DNA of 64,000 bases, from positions 1 through 64,000 of the forward strand of contig DKQD01000168.1 in NCBI GenBank assembly GCA_002474345.1. The letters are read 5' to 3'. The translations under genes were made by a program, and so were the position numbers. Shown piece after piece: positions 1-6,742 of the stretch; position 1 is the first letter of the stretch; each line of letters starts with the position of its first letter. The stretch comes from Bacteriovoracaceae bacterium UBA7317 (GTDB lineage: Bacteria; Bdellovibrionota; Bacteriovoracia; Bacteriovoracales; Bacteriovoracaceae). The notes beneath the pieces are model-generated. The model did no database searches, was not told the origin of the DNA, and saw only the letters and a list, made by a program, of their open reading frames with translations.

Positions 1-1
1 A

Positions 2-43
2 ATTATTTTCAAAGCGCTTTGCGCAGGAGAGGTTTTCGAATAA
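2..43 (+). CDS. possible 3' end of an upstream gene (partial)
   Basis: The frame starting at base 2 is open from the window edge and reads IIFKALCAGEVFE before a TAA stop at 41-43. A strong hairpin begins eight bases later, as expected for the end of a transcription unit. Only 13 codons are visible, so no function can be given and the frame choice is tentative; the frame from base 1 is also open, to a TAA at 52-54. Confidence 0.3.
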   Translation: MIFKALCAGEVFE

Positions 44-50
44 AGCAAAG

Positions 51-79
51 TTAAGCAGCTTTTTCTGCTTAAGAATTTT
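51..79 (+). terminator. hairpin terminator of the upstream gene
   Basis: TTAAGCAG (51-58) and CTGCTTAA (65-72) form a perfect 8-bp stem with a six-base loop, followed by GAATTTTT. It lies between the putative upstream gene end and the first complete gene, and would insulate the oxidoreductase pair that follows. Confidence 0.55.
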
Positions 80-181
80 TAAACAGATAAAAAAAGTCGC
101 CTTATATTTTTGATTTTATTTAAATTCGGTAGTTCAAGTTTCGGAAACTCTTTAGCATAATAAATTAATATGGGGGTTTTT

Positions 182-1723
182 ATGGATGATTATCTCGTTG
201 TAGGTTCAGGTTTATCAGCACTTTCTTTTTCCGCTTTGATGGCCCAGAAAGGAAAAAAGGTTAAGGTTATTGAGGCCCATGAATATGCCGGTGGCTATGG
301 ACATACTTTTCCTCAGGCCAAAGAAAAATATAAATACAATGCTCAACTTCATTACGTTTGGAATTGTGGTGAAGGGCAGCCTGTTCATAATGTTTTAAAA
401 AAATTAAACCTTCACGAAGATGTCACGTTTCAAAGGTATAATGAGGACGCTTTCGATAAAATGAGAATGCCTGGGTACTCCCTTGATATTCCCAACGATT
501 ATGAGCTTCTAGGTGACCGTCTAGGTGAGATGTTTCCCAAGGACAAGCCAAAAATTCAGGGCTTTCTTCGTGACGTCCAGGCCCTTAGCCAGGCCATCTC
601 GGATTATAATCCTTTAAATGGTATTATTGGGAACCTTTTTAAAGGGAGAGGCGTCTACTATTTAGCAAAGTATAGAAAGGCCACTCTTCAGGATGTTTTT
701 GACCAGTTTAAATTACCTCTTCCGGCGCAAACTCTTCTTGCTCTTCAGTGGCCAGACTTTATGCTTCCTCCAAATCAACTTTCTTTTATTGCTTGGACGG
801 CCCTTTTTGATGGTTACCAAAAGGGTGCCTATTACCCCACTCATCACTTTGAGCATGTTGTAGATTCCTTTGTAAAAGTGATTAAGGATAATGGCGGAGA
901 AATATTATTTGAAAACAAGGTGATTGAATTCATTCTCGAAGGTAATAAAGTTGTAGGCGCCATTTCGGAGGATGTTAACAATCCCGACAATAAGAAAGAA
1001 CATTTTGCAAAAAATGTTATTTGTAACCTCGACCCAAAAATGGCGTCAGAGATGATAGGCCCTCAGAAGTTCTCTCCTAAGGTAAGAAAGAAATTAAACT
1101 ATGATTATTCCCCTTCAAGCTGGATTTCTTATTGTTCTGTGAAAGGAATAGATTTAAGGGATTACGGATTTGGTCGCTGTAATTTTTTCCATACAACTGA
1201 AGATGATATAAATAAAATCTTTAACAGAATGTATGAAAAAGGAGATTACAAAAAACCAAGTTTTGCCATAACCACACCGAGTCTTCATACGTCTAATGAT
1301 AAAAGTTGCCCTGAGGATGAGCAGATGATCGAGTTTGTCACTGTAGGACATTACCGCCGCTTTTTGGATTTAAAGCTCGCCAATCCAAAGGCCTATAACA
1401 CCAAGAAAATGGAAATCATGAATTATATTCTAGATGAAGTTGAAGAGCATTATGTTCCTGATATAAGAAAACACTTAGTTTTTAAGATTTCCGGTTCTCC
1501 TACAACAAGTGAAAGGTATTGTCACAGTCCTATGGGGAATTCTTATGGATCTAATCTAACACCTGAAAACGTAGGCCCCAATAGGCTTGATCATAAAACC
1601 TCATTAAAAAACTTTTACTTCTGTAATGCCTCTTCTGGTTATCCGGGATTCGCTGCGACCATTGGAAATGGGGCCCGGCTATACGATGTATTGACAGGAG
1701 AGTCTGTCTATTTAAATAAGTAG
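182..1723 (+). CDS. phytoene desaturase/CrtISO-type FAD oxidoreductase
   Basis: A roughly 510-residue flavoprotein. Seen: an N-terminal dinucleotide-binding stretch YLVVGSGLSALSFSALMA with the acidic residue of the second strand in VIEAHEYAGGYGHTF, and a C-terminal FAD-contact motif YFCNASSGYPGFAATIGNGA. Size and ends match the carotenoid isomerase/retinol saturase/phytoene desaturase family, which oxidises, reduces or isomerises polyene or long-chain lipid substrates at the membrane. The substrate cannot be read from sequence. An ATG also exists at 170, but the GGGGG that follows it sits five bases before the ATG at 182 and makes a good ribosome site for the latter, so 182 is preferred. A second FAD enzyme follows 66 bases downstream on the same strand and probably forms an operon with it. 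A squalene/phytoene synthase lies at the far end of the window but is not linked. Confidence 0.8.
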   Translation: MDDYLVVGSGLSALSFSALMAQKGKKVKVIEAHEYAGGYGHTFPQAKEKYKYNAQLHYVWNCGEGQPVHNVLKKLNLHEDVTFQRYNEDAFDKMRMPGYSLDIPNDYELLGDRLGEMFPKDKPKIQGFLRDVQALSQAISDYNPLNGIIGNLFKGRGVYYLAKYRKATLQDVFDQFKLPLPAQTLLALQWPDFMLPPNQLSFIAWTALFDGYQKGAYYPTHHFEHVVDSFVKVIKDNGGEILFENKVIEFILEGNKVVGAISEDVNNPDNKKEHFAKNVICNLDPKMASEMIGPQKFSPKVRKKLNYDYSPSSWISYCSVKGIDLRDYGFGRCNFFHTTEDDINKIFNRMYEKGDYKKPSFAITTPSLHTSNDKSCPEDEQMIEFVTVGHYRRFLDLKLANPKAYNTKKMEIMNYILDEVEEHYVPDIRKHLVFKISGSPTTSERYCHSPMGNSYGSNLTPENVGPNRLDHKTSLKNFYFCNASSGYPGFAATIGNGARLYDVLTGESVYLNK

Positions 1724-1789
1724 ATTATTGGTTAAAAAAAGAAATAAAATAATAAGTAATAAGTAATTAAATCCTGAAAGAGGTGAAAA

Positions 1790-3031
1790 ATGAAAGTGGC
1801 CATCATTGGAGGAGGAGCCGCAGGTATGAGTTGTGCCTACCTGCTTGATAAAAAACATGAAGTTAGCGTTTTTGAAAAACAGCCAATGCTTGGTGGAAAC
1901 ATCCGAACACTTAACAAGAATACATCTGTTGAAAATGGAAAACTTGAAAAGGGTATTTTTATCGATAACGGCGTAATCGAATTTGACCGCGGTAATTTCG
2001 ATAACTTTCACAAGTTGATGAAAGACCTAAATGTTGAATTAGAAGAGGTTCCGGTAAGTGCAGGTTTCCATTATGCCAATGGAAAGCATATTTATACGCC
2101 AAGTAGAATTAATACAATTGGTCTTGGTCCCATTCAAAAAATGAAAGAAGTTGTGAAGCTCGGTAAAATACTATATGACTACAATAGCTTCATGGTAAAG
2201 ACGGGGCTTAAAGGAGAAAAAGCTTACCACGATAAACCTTTTTCTTATATTTCAAAAGAAAGGGTCTTTTTCTGGTGGATGAGAATGATCCTTATGTATG
2301 CCTATTCAATTCCCTATAAAGATACTAATGATATTCCCATTGAATTAGGTCTTTCAATGCAAAGGTCTTGCCTGACTTACCCAACTTGGAGTCGGGTTGT
2401 GGGAGGAACGTACACTTATATTGAAAAGATATTGGAAAACTTTGAAGGAAAGGTTCGCTTAAAGAGTGCGCCTAAGTCTGTTTCAAGAAAAAATGGTGGC
2501 GTAGAAATTGTGCTTGAAAGTGGTGAAAAGGAATCATTTGATAAGGTTGTTTTTGCAAGCCCTCCTCATGAAGTCTTGCAAACCTTAAGTGATCCAACTG
2601 AAGAAGAGAAGAAGAGGTTTCACGCCTGGAAGGAAAATAAGGCACAAACTATTATTCACACCGATACAAATCTATTTACCAAAAGAAACGTTAACTATTT
2701 TTGTGCCGATCTCATTCAGAAAAAAGATGGTGATGCCGGGTATAATGCCTTTTTAAATAACCTGTCGGGAATTCCTGAAAGTAAAGTGAAATATTCTTTG
2801 GCCTTTAATTTAGAAGATGAGCTTGACCCTGAGAAGATTATCCATATTCAAAAACACTCGACTCCTTTTTACTCAAATGAGGCCTTTAAATATAGAAATG
2901 AGGTCATTGAAACAAATGGTGAAAATAACACGTACCACGCTGGCGCTTACCTTGGAAACGGACTTCATGAAGGGGCCATTTGTTCAGCGATGAGAGTCTC
3001 AGAGCTATTGGAAGGTAAAAGGCTCACTTAA
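1790..3031 (+). CDS. NAD/FAD-binding amine-oxidase-like protein (COG2907 type)
   Basis: 413 residues. The N-terminus VAIIGGGAAGMSCAYLL is a canonical GxGxxG Rossmann motif, with the ribose-binding acid in VSVFEKQPMLGGNIRT; a second motif DNGVIEF follows near residue 62. The C-terminal YHAGAYLGNGLHEGAICSA is the flavin-contact motif of amine-oxidase/protoporphyrinogen-oxidase relatives and of the poorly characterised COG2907 group, which is often found beside lipid-modifying enzymes. It has a good ribosome site (AAAGAGGTG, then ATG). Position right behind another FAD enzyme suggests joint action on a lipid or polyene. The family call is firm; the reaction is unknown. Confidence 0.75.
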   Translation: MKVAIIGGGAAGMSCAYLLDKKHEVSVFEKQPMLGGNIRTLNKNTSVENGKLEKGIFIDNGVIEFDRGNFDNFHKLMKDLNVELEEVPVSAGFHYANGKHIYTPSRINTIGLGPIQKMKEVVKLGKILYDYNSFMVKTGLKGEKAYHDKPFSYISKERVFFWWMRMILMYAYSIPYKDTNDIPIELGLSMQRSCLTYPTWSRVVGGTYTYIEKILENFEGKVRLKSAPKSVSRKNGGVEIVLESGEKESFDKVVFASPPHEVLQTLSDPTEEEKKRFHAWKENKAQTIIHTDTNLFTKRNVNYFCADLIQKKDGDAGYNAFLNNLSGIPESKVKYSLAFNLEDELDPEKIIHIQKHSTPFYSNEAFKYRNEVIETNGENNTYHAGAYLGNGLHEGAICSAMRVSELLEGKRLT

Positions 3032-3056
3032 TAAGGTGGGCCTTAGCTTAAATTTT
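3019..3056 (+). terminator. hairpin at the end of the oxidoreductase pair
   Basis: AAGGCTCAC (3019-3027) can pair with GTGGGCCTT (3036-3044) with one U-G wobble; a T-rich stretch (ATTTTCCTTTTTTT) follows after a short gap. The stem overlaps the stop codon of the preceding gene. The T tract is not immediately adjacent, so this is a moderate call. Confidence 0.4.
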
Positions 3057-3364
3057 CCTTTTTTTACGACGGATTTAGAAAAATTTGTGGGTTAATCTCC
3101 TTGCTATCTCCACTTATCTTTTATGAAGTTCTTAATTGAGACACGGTTCAATTTTTATTATTTCTTTTGTTTTAGACTTTAATAACATTTATTTAAAAAG
3201 GAACCCATAAAGAGTTATTTATGTTTCCTGAAGATCATATTAATTTGGAGAACTCAATAAAAGTGGTTTGAGACTATTTAAAAATGTTTAAAACTTAAAA
3301 AAGAGCTTTAAAAACTTACTAGTCATAATATTATCTAGGTTAAAAGAGTAAAAATTATAGATTT
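3057..3364. other. intergenic, nothing recognised
   Basis: AT-rich stretch between the FAD enzymes and the acyltransferase-lectin gene. No convincing small reading frame, RNA gene or strong inverted repeat was seen. It should hold the promoter of the following gene, but no clear -35/-10 pair stood out. Confidence 0.5.
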
Positions 3365-5080
3365 ATGGAAAAAGAAAACAAAAGACACCATGGACTTGAT
3401 GCCTATAGGGCCATCCTTATGATTTTAGGAGTGGTCCTTCATACGGCCGTTATTTATGGTCTAAAAAATATTATAGACTCAATCCATACATTCCGAATGC
3501 CCGCCTTTTTCCTTTTGTCAGGTTATTTCGGGGCCCTTTTACTTTGTAAGTATGATTTTATTAAAATGATTAAAAACAGGGTCAAAAGAGTTTTGATTCC
3601 TTGCTTTGTTTTGATTTTCGTATTTTTCCCCATAAACACGTTTATCTGGAGTTTCTTGGATAGTTTTAACAGGGGGTCCATTGATCCACTAAATGACTCT
3701 CTTCAATTTACGGTCAAAAACCCATTTTTACCAACTGATACCATGCACTTTTGGTTTCTTTATTTCCTTATTTTTATTATTTTTATTGTCGTTTTTATAA
3801 CCTTTTTAATGAATCATTTATCTTACTCCGCTCCTAAATTTCAAAACAAGCTCAAGACTATTTTAGAAGGGCCATGGTCTTTTATGATTTTTATTGGAGT
3901 TAGTAACTTTCTCTGGTTTATTTTATTACGCTGGGGTCAAATTCCTACTGATACGCGCTGGATGCCCAATTTAATTATTATTTTTTATTACACATTTTTT
4001 TATTCACTTGGCTGGTTTATTTATAATCTCGAAGTGGACTTATCCTCATTTAAAAAAAACGCTTGGATCATCTTATTTGTGGGTGTTTTATGTTCAATTT
4101 ACCACTCATCTTTTGATCACTTATTTATTGATTACGACAATGAAAAAGGAATGATTCTCCAGTGGGAAAAAGTATGCTGGTTTTTAATTAAAGTATTTTT
4201 GGGAAGCATCTCTCTTGTCTGCTGGGTTCGCGGTCTTCTCGGCGTCTTCTTAAAGTATTGTTCAAAAGATAATAAAGTTTGGCGTTATATTTCAGATTCA
4301 TCTTATTGGGTTTTCATTATCCATATAACAATTTGTCCCCCTGCTTATCTTTTGCTTACGAACTGGGATGCTCCCATAATATTTAAATTTATCATTTCGA
4401 CCATTCTTGTCTTTTTTATCTGCCTTTTTACTTACGATGGATTTATCCGCTCTACTTTTATAGGAAAATTTTTAAATGGGAGAAGCTATCCCTCTTTTAA
4501 AAAAAGAACAGGCCTTTTTATGTTTTTTATATTTGCTGGAGCCGTTATATTTTTCTTTAAAAATCCTCCTCCTGTTTTAGAGAGGCCTTCCCCGTGGGCA
4601 CAGAAGAAAAACCCAATCGAACTTTTACCAAGAAAAGACGTTCTTTACCCATTTTTTAAAAATAAGGAAAGTTTAAAGGGGATCAGCTTTTTACGTTGCG
4701 CTAAGGTAGAAGAATACCTCATTTGTCCGGATGGACTAATTTTTGAGGACGCAAAAAAAGCCTGTGTTCTTCAGGGTGGAAAAATAACATCCTTTGATAG
4801 TAAGGAAAAATATAAAGATGTTATGAAGTGGCTTCCTAAAATTCTAAAGAGGAGGATATGGTTGGCGGTTACGGATTCAAAAAAGGAAGGCGTCTGGCTT
4901 TGGCCAGACAAAAAGCCTTTAGCGTTTGATTATTGGATAGCAAATCAACCTGATAATTGGGGAAAAGGTGAGAATTGTGCTGAAATCCACTTATGGAGGG
5001 AGACGCCTCGTTGGAATGATATTTCTTGCGACTCTAAATTAGCTTATATTTGTGATTTGAAGGCAAATAAAAAAATTTAA
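3365..5080 (+). CDS. acyltransferase-3 membrane protein fused to a C-type lectin domain
   Basis: 571 residues in two parts. Residues 1-395 are a polytopic membrane acyltransferase-3 (OafA/OpgC-like) domain: the N-terminal helix carries the family pattern Arg-x10-His in AYRAILMILGVVLHTAV, followed by about ten hydrophobic segments. This family moves acyl groups onto sugars of glycans or glycolipids across the inner membrane. After the last helix (TGLFMFFIFAGAVIFFF) and a proline-rich linker, residues about 438-565 form a C-type lectin-like domain: paired cysteines, WLAVTDSKKEGVWLW, the sugar-site tripeptide QPD near residue 527, NCAEI, WND near 550 and a terminal YICD. QPD (rather than EPN) is associated with galactose-type ligands in animal lectins. 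The lectin would face the periplasm if the last helix exits outward. The fusion is unusual. The ribosome site is weak. Confidence 0.85.
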   Translation: MEKENKRHHGLDAYRAILMILGVVLHTAVIYGLKNIIDSIHTFRMPAFFLLSGYFGALLLCKYDFIKMIKNRVKRVLIPCFVLIFVFFPINTFIWSFLDSFNRGSIDPLNDSLQFTVKNPFLPTDTMHFWFLYFLIFIIFIVVFITFLMNHLSYSAPKFQNKLKTILEGPWSFMIFIGVSNFLWFILLRWGQIPTDTRWMPNLIIIFYYTFFYSLGWFIYNLEVDLSSFKKNAWIILFVGVLCSIYHSSFDHLFIDYDNEKGMILQWEKVCWFLIKVFLGSISLVCWVRGLLGVFLKYCSKDNKVWRYISDSSYWVFIIHITICPPAYLLLTNWDAPIIFKFIISTILVFFICLFTYDGFIRSTFIGKFLNGRSYPSFKKRTGLFMFFIFAGAVIFFFKNPPPVLERPSPWAQKKNPIELLPRKDVLYPFFKNKESLKGISFLRCAKVEEYLICPDGLIFEDAKKACVLQGGKITSFDSKEKYKDVMKWLPKILKRRIWLAVTDSKKEGVWLWPDKKPLAFDYWIANQPDNWGKGENCAEIHLWRETPRWNDISCDSKLAYICDLKANKKI

Positions 5081-5087
5081 AGAGAGT

Positions 5088-5429
5088 TTACTTTTGAATA
5101 ACCGCACCGGCAATATCGAGGAGAATGCTTTTAGATTGTTTAACTAGCCTTTTGTCTTCAGCTTTCACTATATTAAAATCCCCACCATCATGGGTAAATT
5201 TATAAATAATTCCATAGTCTAAATTCATTTTCCTACTGATTGTAAACTTTAAAAAGGTTTCCCTTTGTGAGATCTTTTTATAACCGAAATTGTTTATAAC
5301 AATGTTATAAGCGTTTTCGGAGACTTTTTCTACATAGCCATTAAATATTTTATCTTCGAAATTATGATAAATAGTTCCTATATCTTCAAGTAAAATGGCT
5401 TCAATTTCTTTTACGTTAAGTCTGGACAT
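5088..5429 (-). CDS. hypothetical 113-residue protein
   Basis: A soluble, signal-less protein beginning MSRLNVKEIEAILLEDIG. No domain was recognised. It alternates short charged strands (FNGYVEKVSENAYNIVINNF, then TFLKFTISRKMNLDYGIIYKF) and may be a small beta-rich fold; this is a guess. The start is supported by AAGG and AGGG stretches just upstream of the ATG. It ends seven bases from the convergent acyltransferase-lectin gene. Its upstream region shares a three-block sequence module with the gene at 29828-30034, so the two may be co-regulated. Confidence 0.6.
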   Translation of the reverse strand: MSRLNVKEIEAILLEDIGTIYHNFEDKIFNGYVEKVSENAYNIVINNFGYKKISQRETFLKFTISRKMNLDYGIIYKFTHDGGDFNIVKAEDKRLVKQSKSILLDIAGAVIQK

Positions 5430-5500
5430 ATCCCTTAGTCCTTAAATGAGAAGAAGTTTATGACCTCTTCTTTCTAAAGGCCTTAAGCCTATCTTAAATC

Positions 5501-5547
5501 TTAAGATATCTTTAATTTGAATAAAAGAGTGAATAGGTGGTGCAAAT
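5501..5547 (-). promoter_or_regulatory. three-block upstream module (copy 1)
   Basis: Read on the minus strand this is ATTTGCACCAnnTATTCAC, a spacer, then the palindrome AAGATATCTTAA. The same blocks recur at 30074-30120 with exactly the same offsets (plus-strand TTAAGATATC at 0, GTGAATA at +28, GGTGCAAAT at +38). Each copy sits roughly 40-120 bases upstream of a small minus-strand gene. It is probably a promoter with operator; the sigma or regulator is not identified. Confidence 0.55.
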
Positions 5548-5835
5548 AATCTTAAGGTAGGCACTAATAAATGATTTAAAAGACGATCCAAACGAGTAAG
5601 GTCCTAGAAATTAATGCCTTTTTTGTTAATAAATTTAGTTGATGTCCAATAAAAATGGCCTAAAAGACATAAAAATAGGTTTAAAAGAAGGCTCGTTTTA
5701 AATAAGTACTATTTAATTTTTTATGATAAAAACTTAACAAATAGTCCAGAGGTTTTAAATTACGTTAAGGTGAATTTTATCTTTAAAAGTTGATGACGAT
5801 AATAGTTAAGGGTACCTAATTTTTAGGAGTTAGAG
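5548..5835. other. intergenic, no gene seen
   Basis: AT-rich divergent intergenic region between the small hypothetical and the solute-binding protein gene. No RNA gene or convincing small reading frame was seen. The right end holds AGGAG at 5825-5829, the ribosome site for the GTG start at 5836. Confidence 0.5.
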
Positions 5836-6621
5836 GTGAAAACTACATTTATACTTATTGGTATTTTCTTTTCCTTTTTAGCTAATGGAGAAGTATTAAC
5901 TATTGCTCTAGAAAACAAACCATGGTCACCTTATTATTTGGGAAATAAAGAAGTCGATTTAAAAAAACCTGGTTTGACTATAGAGTTACTCAAAATGGTT
6001 GAAGAAGAATTAAAGCTTGAGAATATTAAATTTAAATACGCCCGTTATCCCTGGAAAAGATGCCTTGATGGCCTTAAAAAAAACAAGGTGGATGCTGTTT
6101 TAGGTGCAAGTTTTAAAAAAAGTCGAATGGAAATCGGTCATTACCCCATGAAAGAGAAATCCCCTGATGATACGATGGGGATTGCCAACTCTAGTTATTC
6201 TTTTTATAAATTAAAATCAAGTAGTCTCGGATGGGATGGAAAGTCTTTTTTAAATTTAAAAGGAGGAACAAAAATTGGAGTTTCTGCTGGTTATTCAATT
6301 GCAGACGATTTAAAAAAAATGAAAATTAATATCTATTCAGCTAAAGGGTCTAAAAATTTACTTGAAATGCTTTTAAGGCAAAGAGTTTCTGGTTTTGCAG
6401 GCTTTACTGACATCGTTGATAACTTAATTAAAAAAGATAAAAATAAGTATGCATCAATTATAAAATCAAAAGAACCAATCAAAGAAAAATCCTATTACCT
6501 AGTCTTTTCAAAAGCTTTATATAAAAGGAACCCTTTATTGGTTCAAAAAATTTGGAAGAGCATAAAAAAACTGAGGACCGGCCAGAAGTATTTGGATTTA
6601 GAGCTAAGTTACCGTGAGTAG
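5836..6621 (+). CDS. periplasmic solute-binding protein, family 3
   Basis: 261 residues with a GTG start supported by AGGAG seven bases upstream. A short signal peptide (to about ANG at residue 19) precedes a family-3 periplasmic binding fold: VLTIALENKPWSPYY at the mature N-terminus, DAVLGASFKKSR in the first lobe, and a two-lobe arrangement with KIGVSAGYSIADDL opening the second. Such domains bind amino acids or other small polar ligands. No ABC permease or ATPase genes are nearby, so it is a stand-alone binding protein, as is common in predatory deltaproteobacteria-like genomes; it may act as a sensor input or scavenger. Ligand unknown. Confidence 0.75.
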   Translation: MKTTFILIGIFFSFLANGEVLTIALENKPWSPYYLGNKEVDLKKPGLTIELLKMVEEELKLENIKFKYARYPWKRCLDGLKKNKVDAVLGASFKKSRMEIGHYPMKEKSPDDTMGIANSSYSFYKLKSSSLGWDGKSFLNLKGGTKIGVSAGYSIADDLKKMKINIYSAKGSKNLLEMLLRQRVSGFAGFTDIVDNLIKKDKNKYASIIKSKEPIKEKSYYLVFSKALYKRNPLLVQKIWKSIKKLRTGQKYLDLELSYRE

Positions 6622-6657
6622 CTTAGACTAAAAGTTGAGCAGGACGGTTCAAAAAAG

Positions 6658-6732
6658 ATATACCCTTCTGGTATATAATCACCTTCCTTTCACCTTAAAG
6701 ATAAACTAAAATTAGTTTAAACTAAATTTTAG
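6658..6732 (+). promoter_or_regulatory. promoter -10 and two inverted repeats before the transglutaminase gene
   Basis: ATATACC (6658-6664) and GGTATAT (6670-6676) form an inverted repeat that overlaps a perfect TATAAT at 6674-6679; no good -35 was seen at 16-18 bases. A second near-palindrome, CTAAAATTAGTTT then AAACTAAATTTTAG (6706-6732, one-base bulge), ends inside the ribosome site TAGGAGAG of the GTG start at 6743. This layout suggests control at both transcription and translation, but is inference. Confidence 0.4.
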
Positions 6733-6742
6733 GAGAGACAAG

